Shown here in pieces: positions 8,502-16,453 of a DNA stretch of 64,000 nucleotides. The stretch's first letter is position 1. The number at the start of each line of letters is the position of its first letter. The notes below the pieces were generated by a model. The model ran no database searches. It was given only the letters and a program-made list of their open reading frames with translations, and was not told the DNA's origin. Origin of the DNA: an uncultured Bacillota bacterium (GTDB taxonomy: Bacteria; Bacillota; Clostridia; Lachnospirales; Lachnospiraceae); contig CATWQE010000010.1 in assembly GCA_958352855.1 (NCBI GenBank), positions 1 to 64,000 on the forward strand, read 5' to 3'. Both the position numbers and the translations under genes were made by a program.

Positions 8502-9049
8502 TTCTTTTCTCCCTTCAGCTTCTCAAGATTTTTAATACAGACTCCTGCTGCTCCTGCTAAAACCACCAGAATTACAGGAGAAAGAGACGTAAAGGCACTA
8601 AGAATTGTAATCACAACACAGATTCCCAGACACCACTTATCAATCACAGATTTTTTTCCCAGTTTTACCACTGCATCCAGAATTAAGGCGCACACACAGG
8701 CGCGAATCCCGTCAAAGGCATAAGTAACATAGGGAAGATGTGCAAAATTCTGAATAAATGCCGCGATAATCGTAATGATAATGATTGACGGAAATACAAA
8801 ACCAAAGGTAGCCACAAAGCCTCCCAAAACGCCTTTCAACTTATATCCAATAAAGGTAGAGGTATTCACCGCAATAATTCCCGGTGTACACTGCCCAATG
8901 GCATAATAATCCATAACCTCTTCTTCTGTAGCCCATCCTCTTTTTTCTACCACTTCTCTCTGAATAATGGGAAGCATGGCATAGCCCCCTCCAAATGTGA
9001 CAGAGCCCATTTTCATAAAGACCCAAAATAATTCTACTAATTCCTTAAT
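8498..9049 (-). CDS. Chromate transporter family subunit (first half), probable ATT start
   Basis: The CHR domain is clear (M-G-S-V-T-F-G-G-G-Y, then Q-C-T-P-G-I-I-A-V-N). The first in-frame ATG at 9016 would begin inside the first membrane helix and has no ribosome site. In-frame sequence upstream to the TAA contains no ATG, GTG or TTG. A strong AAGGAGGG at 9056-9063 lies 6 bases before an ATT codon at 9047-9049, which adds the expected I-K-E-L-V-E-L-F-W-V-F leader. I therefore place the start at ATT, giving about 183 residues. A sequencing difference in that codon is the alternative. Confidence 0.75.
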   Translation of the reverse strand: MKELVELFWVFMKMGSVTFGGGYAMLPIIQREVVEKRGWATEEEVMDYYAIGQCTPGIIAVNTSTFIGYKLKGVLGGFVATFGFVFPSIIIITIIAAFIQNFAHLPYVTYAFDGIRACVCALILDAVVKLGKKSVIDKWCLGICVVITILSAFTSLSPVILVVLAGAAGVCIKNLEKLKGEKK

Positions 9050-9345
9050 AGTAATCCCTCCTTGTCCTGTTTTTTCTCTAATAACTTACCACACTTTTTC
9101 CCCATTGTATAGAAGAGAAACGCTGCCAACAGCTCTGAAACATCATTTTTCTCTCCCAGAGCCGCAGCAGCGACATATAATCTGTTTTCTCTTCTGTTCT
9201 TTCTGTTGTTCAAATTCGGTTGCGGATAAGATAATCTAGACGATTTTCAGTACACATTTATGTCGTTTTGTATTCATATTCTCTGAATTTCATCTGATAT
9301 TTTTCTCCTACCAAATTATCAGAGCCAAAATAAAGCCATAAAACA

Positions 9346-9800
9346 CTACTCTCTCTGCTTTAATTTCTCCAATATTGATAGCACATCCGGTTGTGTAGGC
9401 ATAAACTTCACACCACGCTTTAACATCCCCAACACTTTTCTTGCTTTCTGCTCAATTACCTTTGCCGTATGTTCACTAGTCAACATCAAATGATTTCCGG
9501 CAATCGTGTATTCACGTTCTATGTATTCCCCTGTAATCGGAAACATATCTTGTATTAAAAATACACTTTCTCGACTATCGTCCAATTTCACAATATGCAG
9601 AATATCACAAGGTTTTCCCGCCTGTTCCTTTTTCTCTATTATTTTCCGAAACTTGTCTATTCTGCTGGAAAGCGGTATCATCCAATAAATTCAAAACAAT
9701 AATAATGTGGTCTATTGCCTGCCTTATTCCCCTTGAGATACGGATCAGACATATCTCCAAAAAATCTGTCCTTTATAATATAAAACCCTGTTTTCTTCAT
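9346..9800 (-). pseudogene. Type III toxin of the CptN/ToxN endoribonuclease kind, split by a frameshift
   Basis: Two overlapping frames together spell one toxin. The first (9800-9678, 40 residues) reads M-K-K-T-G-F-Y-I-I-K and P-Y-L-K-G-N-K-x-G-N-R-P-H-Y-Y-C-F-E, then stops at TGA. The second (9681-9346, 111 residues) begins at an ATG overlapping that stop (ATGA) and reads M-I-P-L-S-S-R, then D-I-L-H-I and V-F-L-I-Q-D-M-F-P. Reading back in the second frame gives I-Y-W-M-I-P-L-S-S-R after a TGA, as if about five codons plus a frame shift were lost after C-F-E. GGTGG precedes the 9800 ATG. Residues of the ToxN active site (Lys near the Y-L-K-G-N-K motif, Ser in P-L-S-S) fall on different fragments. 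It is a broken toxin, or possibly two coupled halves. Confidence 0.75.
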
Positions 9801-9828
9801 TCGTTCCACCCTCTCTGCCGAAATATGG

Positions 9829-9961
9829 AAAAAGTCCCTCGCCTCTCGGCGAAGGACTAAACTTACAACCCAACCATTTATATACCGCATATCGGTCAGC
9901 GGTAAACTTTCAACCCGACTATTTATATACCACATATCGGTCAGTGGTAAACTTTCTTTGT
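9829..9961 (-). ncRNA. Type III antitoxin RNA: two 45-nt repeats plus a terminator
   Basis: Directly upstream of the toxin gene, two 45 bp tandem repeats occupy 9911-9955 and 9866-9910, followed by an 8 bp partial third repeat (9858-9865). Each repeat can fold a 6 bp stem: TACCAC/GTGGTA in the first and TACCGC/GCGGTA in the second, a compensatory change. Loop CCGA can pair with downstream TCGG or TTGG, as in the H-type pseudoknots of ToxI/CptI antitoxins. An 11 bp hairpin (9833-9843 with 9848-9858) followed by T residues ends the RNA before the toxin, the standard type III layout that limits toxin expression. Confidence 0.8.
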
Positions 9962-9967
9962 ACTAAT

Positions 9968-9996
9968 ATACTAACAAGTACAAGGCGGAAAGTCAA
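9968..9996 (-). promoter_or_regulatory. Promoter of the type III toxin-antitoxin locus
   Basis: TTGACT (9991-9996) and TAGTAT (9968-9973) on the minus strand are 17 bases apart. The predicted start, near 9961, falls right before the first antitoxin repeat. A near-consensus promoter suits an antitoxin RNA that must be abundant. Confidence 0.75.
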
Positions 9997-10070
9997 TAGA
10001 ACTATCCACTAAATTATATGCTGATTCACACAAAATTATTCAAATCCGGTGTATTCTTTACTATTCCTAA

Positions 10071-11096
10071 CTAATGGTAAATATCTGTTGATTCCCGTTT
10101 CAGAAGTTCTCCTGGAAATACGACTTTCTGAGGCGCTTTTTTGTTTATAATCATATCAAACAAAATATCTGCTGTGGCTTTTGCAATACTCTCCACAGGC
10201 TGTCGGATTGTGGTAATCTTCGGAATATAAAACTCTGCCTCCTCTGTCCCGTCAAACCCGGCAACAGAACAATCCTTAGGAATAGAAATTCCCGCTTCCT
10301 TTAACGCCCTGCACGCACCCATAGCTAAGCTGTCAGACACCGCATAGATTGCAGAAAAAGATGTTTCCTGCAGCAATTCTCCGGTAAGTTTATATCCCGA
10401 CTTCAAAGAATACCGGTCTTCCTCTGCATCCATATACTTAACCAGCTCTTCTCTGTAAGGGACGCCCTTATCCATAAGCGCTTTTCTGTAGCCAAGCAGC
10501 CTTTGTCTCCCTATACTTTTATCATCTCTTGGCGCTGTGATAACCCCTATTCTGTCATGCCCAAGATTCAGCAAATATTCTGTCATTTTATAACTCTCCA
10601 TAAAGTCATCCACAGAAACTGAGGCATATTTCCCCTCTTTATCCTCCGGCGCCTCAATGGTACTTAGCACAAAAGGAATATCCAACTGCTCCATTTTTTG
10701 CTCAGGATGGGAAAAGTCTCCTCCCAAGAACACCATACCACTTGGTTTCTTTTCCTTGGCAATCCGTATGGCCGCATCCACTTCATCTTCCTGTTCCTCT
10801 ACATATTGAAGCAAAAAGCTGTATTCCCGCTTTTTACATTCCCGCTCCAGTCCGCCTACCAAATCTCCCAAAAAACCATTTCCAATCCCTTTTACTAATA
10901 CTGCAATGGATTTTGTCCCTATGCACTTTAAATTTCGCGCACTATTATTGGGAATATAATTTGCCTTTGCAATTTCTTCCATAATCCTGGCTCTTGTCTC
11001 AGGATTTATATCGGGATGATTATTCATAGCTCTGGAAACGGTACTGACACCAACTCCACACGCTCTGGCAATATCTTTAATTGTCATCTTTCCCAT
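10071..11096 (-). CDS. LacI-family transcriptional regulator, probable maltodextrin repressor
   Basis: This 341-residue protein has an N-terminal LacI helix-turn-helix (residues 4-50, including T-I-K-D-I-A-R-A-C-G-V-G and T-V-S-R-A-M-N) and a periplasmic-binding-protein-like sensor domain. It is the second gene after malQ, 26 bases apart on the same strand, so it probably controls its own operon through the operators upstream of malQ. AAAGGCGG precedes ATG at 11096; an ATG at 11087 is too close to its G-rich stretch. The effector is probably a maltodextrin (inference). No clear terminator was seen after the stop. Confidence 0.9.
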   Translation of the reverse strand: MGKMTIKDIARACGVGVSTVSRAMNNHPDINPETRARIMEEIAKANYIPNNSARNLKCIGTKSIAVLVKGIGNGFLGDLVGGLERECKKREYSFLLQYVEEQEDEVDAAIRIAKEKKPSGMVFLGGDFSHPEQKMEQLDIPFVLSTIEAPEDKEGKYASVSVDDFMESYKMTEYLLNLGHDRIGVITAPRDDKSIGRQRLLGYRKALMDKGVPYREELVKYMDAEEDRYSLKSGYKLTGELLQETSFSAIYAVSDSLAMGACRALKEAGISIPKDCSVAGFDGTEEAEFYIPKITTIRQPVESIAKATADILFDMIINKKAPQKVVFPGELLKRESTDIYH

Positions 11097-11122
11097 TGAG
11101 ACGCCGCCTTTCCGCCTTTTTC

Positions 11123-12598
11123 TCAGAGTCTGCCATATATCTTCGTCACTTCATACATTCTTCCTATTACCTGCTCCGTTATCTGTCCCGGTGTTAATCT
11201 CCACTTCCAGTTCGTTCCCAATGTAGACGGCCGGTTAATTCTTGCCTCTCCTCCCAGACACAGAAATTCCTGTATTGGCGTCACTGCCAGGTCTGCCACA
11301 GAGCCCATAGCCAGACGAATAAAATCCCATGGCATTTCATGATGAGGTGTATGGTAATTATTCATATAGCGCAGAGCAAAATCCCTGTCATGAGGCGCCA
11401 TTTCATCCAACCATCCCAGAATGGTATTATTATCATGGGTTCCTGTATAAACCACACAATTATGATTATAATTATGAGGCAGATAATCGCTCTCCTCTCT
11501 GGAATCAAAGGCAAACTGCAATACCTTCATTCCAGGATATCCAGTATCTTTTACCAGTTGAATCACACTCTCTGTAAGATACCCCAAATCCTCAGCAATA
11601 ATATCTACTTCTCCCAATTCTTTTTTCACTGCCTGAAACAGTTCAATCCCCGGACCTTTTTCCCACTTTCCATACTGTGCTGTTTCATGACCAAAAGGAA
11701 TTGCATAATATTCATCAAAACCGCGGAAATGGTCTACCCGAACCACATCATAGAGTTTGTAGCAATATCTCAGACGCTGAATCCACCATGCATACCCTGT
11801 TTCTCCATGATAATCCCAGTCATACAGAGGATTTCCCCAAAGCTGTCCTGTTGCAGCAAACGCATCCGGCGGACAGCCTGCCACACCAATGGGATTACAC
11901 GCCTCATCAAATTGAAACAGCTCCGGATTCGCCCAGGCATCCGCGCTGTCAAAAGCCACGTAAATAGGAATATCTCCGATAATGCGGATTCCATTATCGT
12001 TTGCATATTGTTTCAATTTGCTCCATTGTTTCATAAATTCATACTGCTGGAAATAGACAAACTGAATCTCCTCTGTCAGTTCCTGACGTTTCTGTTCCAA
12101 AGCCTCCGGCATTCTTCGTTTCAGACTATCTTCCCATTCACTCCAGCTAATACCGTTCAGGCTATTCTTAATAGCCATATATAAACCATAATCTTCCAGC
12201 CAGAACTTGTTTTCTTCCACAAAATCGTAAAACGCCTGGTCTGGCACAAAACGCTGAAATGCCTTTTTTAGCACAGGAAATCTGCCATAATAAATCTTCT
12301 CATACTCCACATAGGCAGGATGACCTGTAAAATCCACGCTGTCGCATTCTTCTCTTGTAAGCAGTCCCTCCTCAATCAGGGTCTCCAAGTCAATAAAATA
12401 GGGATTTCCTGCAAAAGTAGAAAAGGACTGATACGGAGAATCGCCTTCCCCGGTAGGACCCAAAGGCAGAATCTGCCAATATTTTTGTCCTCCTCTTTTT
12501 AATTGGTCTACAAATTCAAAAGCCTCTTTTGAAAAACTGCCGATTCCATACTTAGAAGGCAAAGAGGACACTGGAAGTAATACACCACTTGCTCTCAT
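11123..12598 (-). CDS. malQ: 4-alpha-glucanotransferase (amylomaltase, GH77)
   Basis: This 491-residue GH77 enzyme disproportionates maltodextrins in the cytoplasm, feeding longer glucans to phosphorylase. Diagnostic stretches are G-V-L-L-P-V-S-S-L-P-S-K-Y-G-I-G at the start, V-R-V-D-H-F-R-G-F with the nucleophilic Asp, E-D-L-G with the acid Glu, and T-G-T-H-D-N. Length fits bacterial MalQ. AAGGAG lies 8 bases before the ATG at 12598, so the longer frame to 12619 is rejected. It is followed by a LacI regulator and preceded by tandem LacI-type operators. Glycogen phosphorylase at 34.6-37.0 kb would act in the same pathway. Confidence 0.95.
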   Translation of the reverse strand: MRASGVLLPVSSLPSKYGIGSFSKEAFEFVDQLKRGGQKYWQILPLGPTGEGDSPYQSFSTFAGNPYFIDLETLIEEGLLTREECDSVDFTGHPAYVEYEKIYYGRFPVLKKAFQRFVPDQAFYDFVEENKFWLEDYGLYMAIKNSLNGISWSEWEDSLKRRMPEALEQKRQELTEEIQFVYFQQYEFMKQWSKLKQYANDNGIRIIGDIPIYVAFDSADAWANPELFQFDEACNPIGVAGCPPDAFAATGQLWGNPLYDWDYHGETGYAWWIQRLRYCYKLYDVVRVDHFRGFDEYYAIPFGHETAQYGKWEKGPGIELFQAVKKELGEVDIIAEDLGYLTESVIQLVKDTGYPGMKVLQFAFDSREESDYLPHNYNHNCVVYTGTHDNNTILGWLDEMAPHDRDFALRYMNNYHTPHHEMPWDFIRLAMGSVADLAVTPIQEFLCLGGEARINRPSTLGTNWKWRLTPGQITEQVIGRMYEVTKIYGRL

Positions 12599-12629
12599 AT
12601 TTTTTCTCCTTAAGTTCATTTATACAAAA

Positions 12630-12705
12630 CGCTTCCGGTAACGATATCGGTAACGTTTCCGGTATTCTTTATCACTAACATAACACAGTTATATCATTTC
12701 ATCAA
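12630..12705 (-). promoter_or_regulatory. malQ-lacI promoter with tandem LacI-type operators
   Basis: On the minus strand TTGATG (12700-12705) and TATGTT (12677-12682) are 17 bases apart, predicting a start near 12670. Just downstream is CGGTAACGTTTCCG (12648-12661), a LacI-family palindrome with one mismatch. It is followed by a weaker copy, CGCTTCCGGTAACG (12630-12643), with CGATATCG between them. A repressor bound there would block initiation or early elongation. The downstream LacI-family gene is the obvious candidate. Confidence 0.65.
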
Positions 12706-12901
12706 TTAGTTAATCCAACCAAATATACACCCTCTTTTTTTGTACTTTTTACATATAATTTCTTCTTGACATTTCCAATGCTCAATGCTACCATGAGTTC
12801 ATCAAAGCAGTGTTCTCTGCTTTCTTCATTTTGGCATTCGCCAGATATTTCCTTTAGAAAGTTTTATAAAACAAAAATGATATGAAAAAAGACGTCTGTT
12901 A

Positions 12902-12930
12902 TTGTTCTTAGAAAAAAGTTTTGTTACAAT
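12902..12930 (+). promoter_or_regulatory. Promoter of the Rpn-like gene at 12947
   Basis: TTGTTC (12902-12907) and TACAAT (12925-12930) have a 17-base spacer, with a predicted start near 12937, only 10 bases before the gene. This rules out a longer reading that would start at 12902. A second plus-strand promoter, TTGACA (12766-12771) with TACCAT (12789-12794) and a 17-base spacer, lies upstream. It is followed at once by a small hairpin (12804-12823). Confidence 0.6.
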
Positions 12931-12946
12931 AAGAAAGGAACACTTT

Positions 12947-13840
12947 ATGGGTAAATTAAAAGTAAACAAGAAGCATAAAGACAAACTTTTCCGTAAGATT
13001 TTTCGCAAAAAGAAAGACCTTCTGGCTCTTTACAATGCACTAAACGGGACCGCTTATACAAATGAAGAAGATTTAGAAATTACCACGTTAGAAGACGTTG
13101 TATATATGGGTATGAAGAACGATACTTCTTTTATCATAGACCATATTATGAATCTCTATGAACATCAGAGCTCCTTTAGCCCAAACCTTCCCCTTCGTGG
13201 GCTGCTTTACTTTGCGGACTTATACCGCGCCCACATCGAACCTATCAAAAGACGTCTTTATACTGAAACCCCGTTACTCATTCCAACACCACAGTATTTT
13301 GTATTCTATAATGGTACAAAAGACCAGCCAGAAAGGCAGATTCTACATCTTAGTGATTTATTTATACAGAAAGAAAAAGCTCCGGCTCTGGAATGTACTG
13401 CTGTTATGCTGAACATTAATTTAGGCTGTAACAGAGAGCTTATGGAAAAATGCTCCCTTCTAAAGCAGTATGCGCAGTTCATAGCCTGCATCCGGGATTT
13501 TATCAATAAAGGATATGGACGCGAAGATGCTGTAATAAAAGCCGTAGATACTTGTATTAAAAATGGGATTTTGTCTGATTTGCTTCGCAAAAACAAAGCG
13601 GAGGTTATGAATATGATTCTTACAGAATTTGATGAAGAAGATTACAGAGAATTTTTGCGTGAAGAAGCAAGAGATAGTGGATTAGCTGAAGGTGTACAGG
13701 CGATTATCTCTATCTGCCAGGATTTTCACCTTTCCTATGAGGATACCTTGAAAAAGCTGACGGAAAAGCTTTCTATCTCTTCTGAAAAAGCTGCTTCCTA
13801 TCTGGAACAGTACTGGAATCGCGACGAAAGCACTGTCTGA
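12947..13840 (+). CDS. Rpn-like PD-(D/E)XK nuclease/transposase-family protein
   Basis: This 297-residue protein belongs to a family abundant in Lachnospiraceae, usually labelled Rpn recombination-promoting nuclease or PD-(D/E)XK transposase. Features are D-K-L-F-R-K-I-F near the start, E-D-V-V-Y-M-G-M-K-N-D-x-S-F, then N-L-Y-E-H-Q-S, which supplies the acidic Asp and E-x-Q of the nuclease core, and P-Q-Y-F-V-F-Y-N-G. The C-terminus is acidic and helical. AAAGGA precedes the ATG. Family members are thought to act as DNases; no element ends or partner genes are seen, so it is probably a free-standing gene. Function here is unknown. Confidence 0.75.
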   Translation: MGKLKVNKKHKDKLFRKIFRKKKDLLALYNALNGTAYTNEEDLEITTLEDVVYMGMKNDTSFIIDHIMNLYEHQSSFSPNLPLRGLLYFADLYRAHIEPIKRRLYTETPLLIPTPQYFVFYNGTKDQPERQILHLSDLFIQKEKAPALECTAVMLNINLGCNRELMEKCSLLKQYAQFIACIRDFINKGYGREDAVIKAVDTCIKNGILSDLLRKNKAEVMNMILTEFDEEDYREFLREEARDSGLAEGVQAIISICQDFHLSYEDTLKKLTEKLSISSEKAASYLEQYWNRDESTV

Positions 13841-13850
13841 TTTAGAAAAA

Positions 13851-13873
13851 GTGGCGTGATATCCTCACGCCAC
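13851..13873 (-). terminator. Terminator of the TauE/SafE operon
   Basis: GTGGCGTGA (13851-13859) and TCACGCCAC (13865-13873) form a perfect 9 bp stem with a 5-base loop. On the minus strand it is followed by TTTTT. The stem includes the last codons and stop of the TauE/SafE gene. On the plus strand no T run follows. Confidence 0.8.
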
Positions 13874-14659
13874 AAACAACATATACAGGGAAATCCCCAC
13901 TGAAAATATAGCAATAAATCTTTTCAGCCCCTGAACTGGTATTTTTCCGGCAAAGCGGCTTCCAATCCATACACCAATCCCATGGGTAATGGCAATAAGC
14001 AGCAACAGTTCAATGGACTGTTTCCAGTCAATACGCGCCAGATACCCTACGCAAGAGGGAACTGCTATAAAAACGGAATCAAATAATGCAACACCAACCG
14101 CTGTTCTTGCAGACACACCACACACTACCAGAAGAGGCATTACCAGCACCGGACCGCCTGCTCCGGACAAAGCACAAACCGCTCCTGTAGCTATACCTAG
14201 CAACAAGAGAAATCCTATGTTTCCTGTAAGATTTTTTTCGGACTTTTTCTCTTCCTGTCCTGCGCTTTTTTTCTCTTTCCATATTCTAAGCAGAATGGAA
14301 ATCCCTGAAAACAGCACTACCACATACAAAATAGCTTTTGCTGTTTCTTTTTCAATCATGGACTGAAGCGCCACTCCAGCCACAGCTCCTATGGCACTTC
14401 CTGCTCCCAGCTTTACCGAAAGAGGAATATCCAGGTTTCCTTCCCGGCGATACTGCCAGGCGCCAATGCATCCAGACACCAGAAATGCCAGAAAGCTGTA
14501 CGCCAGCGCCTGATCCACGCTGTATCCCAAAGCGCCTGTATACAGCATAGGCAGCAAAAATCCTGCAATTCCGCAAATACCAATGAGGCCTCCAATTACT
14601 CCATTAGCAGCTCCGATGATTACAAACACTGCCGCACTTCCTATTAATGCACCATTCAT
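13865..14659 (-). CDS. TauE/SafE-family (DUF81) membrane exporter
   Basis: This 264-residue protein has about eight hydrophobic segments in the two-fold repeat typical of TauE/SafE proteins: G-x-x-N-G-V-I-G-G-L-I-G-I-C-G near the N-terminus, and G-A-V-C-A-L-S-G-A-G-G-P-V-L-V-M-P in the second half. Members are linked to sulfite, sulfoacetate or other organic-anion transport. Its ATG overlaps the amidohydrolase stop (ATGA at 14656-14659), so it is translationally coupled. It may export a product of that enzyme (inference). Confidence 0.9.
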   Translation of the reverse strand: MNGALIGSAAVFVIIGAANGVIGGLIGICGIAGFLLPMLYTGALGYSVDQALAYSFLAFLVSGCIGAWQYRREGNLDIPLSVKLGAGSAIGAVAGVALQSMIEKETAKAILYVVVLFSGISILLRIWKEKKSAGQEEKKSEKNLTGNIGFLLLLGIATGAVCALSGAGGPVLVMPLLVVCGVSARTAVGVALFDSVFIAVPSCVGYLARIDWKQSIELLLLIAITHGIGVWIGSRFAGKIPVQGLKRFIAIFSVGISLYMLFVA

Positions 14660-15990
14660 ACGGATATCTCTCCTTTCTCAAAATACTGTACTGCCTGCCA
14701 CAGAATTTTTTCTTCATCTAAAGTTAAAACCTGACGGTTTTTCATCAATATCCGCCCTTCCACGATGCTGTCTGCCACATCTCCTCCTGTGACACATTCC
14801 AGAAGTGTATGTACCGGATTAGACGTCGCCAGCAAGTGAGGCTGGTTCCAGTTGATCGAAATCAAGTCTGCCCTGTAACCTGGTTTCAGAGCGCCAAGAG
14901 CCCCCTCTTCTCCCAGAATACTGGCTCCGCCTTTGGTAGCCATACTCAAAATTGTTTCTGCAGGCATTACCTCCGGGTCTGCATTCCGGCTCCCCCAGGT
15001 ACTGTTCATGACAGAACGGAAGATTTTCATTTCATTCCACAGACTTAATCCTCCATGAGCAGTACCATCTGTTCCAAGCCCAACAAAGATGCCTCTTTCC
15101 ACCAGATCCGGTGTTTCCGGAACACCTTTTCCACAATTACTGAAAGGACAGTGGACAACTTTTACATTTCTCTTCTCCAGAAGTCGTTTTTCTCCTGGAG
15201 ATAATAAAATACCATGTGCTGCCACAAAATTTTCCCGCAATATTCCAAGACTTTCCAGATATTCTACAGGCCGAAGTTTATATTTTTCCAGCGTGTAATT
15301 GACTTCTCCCGGATATTCATTCATATGCGCCTGAAGAAAAGCGCCACGCTCCTGCGCCTTTTGGGCTGAACGCTCAATCAATTCCTGTGAGCAGTTCATA
15401 AGCGCTCTTAAAGCATAAAAAACTTTCAGATTTCCTTTATCTGCACAGATTTCCCAGAGCAAATCTTCTGTTTCTAAAACTTCCTCTGTTGTCTGACGAA
15501 TAGAATCCGGAAAATTCCCCTGATTCATGGCAGAACAGGACAAAGCGCCACGCAGACCAGACTTTATGTAAACTTCCGCAGCCTTTTCCATAAAATAGCT
15601 TCCCGCATCCACAAATCCTGTAGTGCCATTCTTTATCATCTCAAGCGCTGCCAGATTTGCACTAAGCTCCATCTTTTCCGGCGTCAAAGTACTCTCAAAG
15701 GGCAGCATAATTCTGGTCCATATCATGGGAAGTTCATCTAAAACAGCTCCTTTTAAAAGCTGTTGTCCTGTATGCATATGTCCATCTATCAGCCCCGGCA
15801 TCCATAAACGTCCTCTTCCGTCCAGCTCTTCCTTGCCTGTATAGTTTTTTTCTTCCTTATTGGATAAAGGATAAATCGCTTCTATCCTTCCATTCTTAAT
15901 CGCAATATTCTGGTGCTTTTTAACCTGAAACTCTTCTGTAAGATAGGAGGTATCTTTGATGAGAATATCGCACAATTGTATTTCTTTCAT
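14656..15990 (-). CDS. Amidohydrolase-superfamily deaminase (MTA/SAH deaminase-like)
   Basis: This protein of about 444 residues has the metal-dependent amidohydrolase fold. Metal ligands are visible as H-M-H in G-L-I-D-G-H-M-H-T-G, then Q-A-H-M-N-E (the His and catalytic Glu), A-A-H-G and L-G-T-D-G. The H-x-x-E arrangement and L-G-T-D-G resemble 5'-methylthioadenosine/S-adenosylhomocysteine deaminases and related guanine or hydroxy-triazine hydrolases, so a purine-like amine is a plausible substrate. I prefer the ATG at 15990; a frame from 16017 overlaps the previous gene and lacks a ribosome site. It is the third gene of the DUF3100 operon, so its substrate may enter through the DUF3100 protein (inference). 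Confidence 0.85.
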   Translation of the reverse strand: MKEIQLCDILIKDTSYLTEEFQVKKHQNIAIKNGRIEAIYPLSNKEEKNYTGKEELDGRGRLWMPGLIDGHMHTGQQLLKGAVLDELPMIWTRIMLPFESTLTPEKMELSANLAALEMIKNGTTGFVDAGSYFMEKAAEVYIKSGLRGALSCSAMNQGNFPDSIRQTTEEVLETEDLLWEICADKGNLKVFYALRALMNCSQELIERSAQKAQERGAFLQAHMNEYPGEVNYTLEKYKLRPVEYLESLGILRENFVAAHGILLSPGEKRLLEKRNVKVVHCPFSNCGKGVPETPDLVERGIFVGLGTDGTAHGGLSLWNEMKIFRSVMNSTWGSRNADPEVMPAETILSMATKGGASILGEEGALGALKPGYRADLISINWNQPHLLATSNPVHTLLECVTGGDVADSIVEGRILMKNRQVLTLDEEKILWQAVQYFEKGEISV

Positions 15991-16006
15991 ATTCTTTCCA
16001 GCCTTT

Positions 16007-16453
16007 TCAAATTGCATTTGTCATCATAAGTCCCAGTTGTGCAATAAGGGCAGAGAATGTAAAGGTTCCCACCATAACAAGCGCTGCAATCAACAGCATT
16101 TTCCATCCCTGTTTTGCAAACTCTTTTAACTGGTCGCTTATGGAAATTCCGGCATACGCGCCTACCATAGTAAGAGGCGCAGTAAAATTAATCTTTCCTG
16201 CTGCTTCAATAACAAAGTCCCTGACAGGAGACAGAGGACAAGCCAGCAAAAGTCCAAGAAGAGAACAATAAGCAACCACCGGAAGCTTAACAGGCAAAAG
16301 TTTACTAAGCGCCACTGCCGCCAGCGAAATCAGAAGCAGCACTGCAATTCCCGGCAAAGAGTCTGCAAAGCCCACCTGAAATCCTACAAAATTGGCCAGA
16401 GCAATACCAAGCCCTGCTACAATAAACATTACAATCCATTCTATGTATCTCAT
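16007..16453 (-). CDS. Small integral membrane protein, partner of the DUF3100 protein
   Basis: This 148-residue protein has about four or five hydrophobic segments and few charged residues. I do not recognise a characterised family. Its start overlaps the stop of the DUF3100 gene (ATGA at 16450-16453) and the amidohydrolase starts 16 bases after its stop. Tight coupling suggests it forms a complex with the DUF3100 protein, perhaps as the second half of a two-component transporter (inference). Confidence 0.7.
   Translation of the reverse strand: MRYIEWIVMFIVAGLGIALANFVGFQVGFADSLPGIAVLLLISLAAVALSKLLPVKLPVVAYCSLLGLLLACPLSPVRDFVIEAAGKINFTAPLTMVGAYAGISISDQLKEFAKQGWKMLLIAALVMVGTFTFSALIAQLGLMMTNAI

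Noticed and set aside
9801..9935. N-terminal extension of the toxin reading frame through the repeats
   Set aside because: It would translate the antitoxin repeats and terminator. A ribosome site before the ATG at 9800 gives the expected family start.
9866..9955. Possible CRISPR array
   Set aside because: The repeats are directly abutting, without spacers, and precede a type III toxin gene; antitoxin RNA explains them better.
11339..12184. Plus-strand 281-codon open frame
   Set aside because: It is entirely antisense to malQ, with atypical composition.
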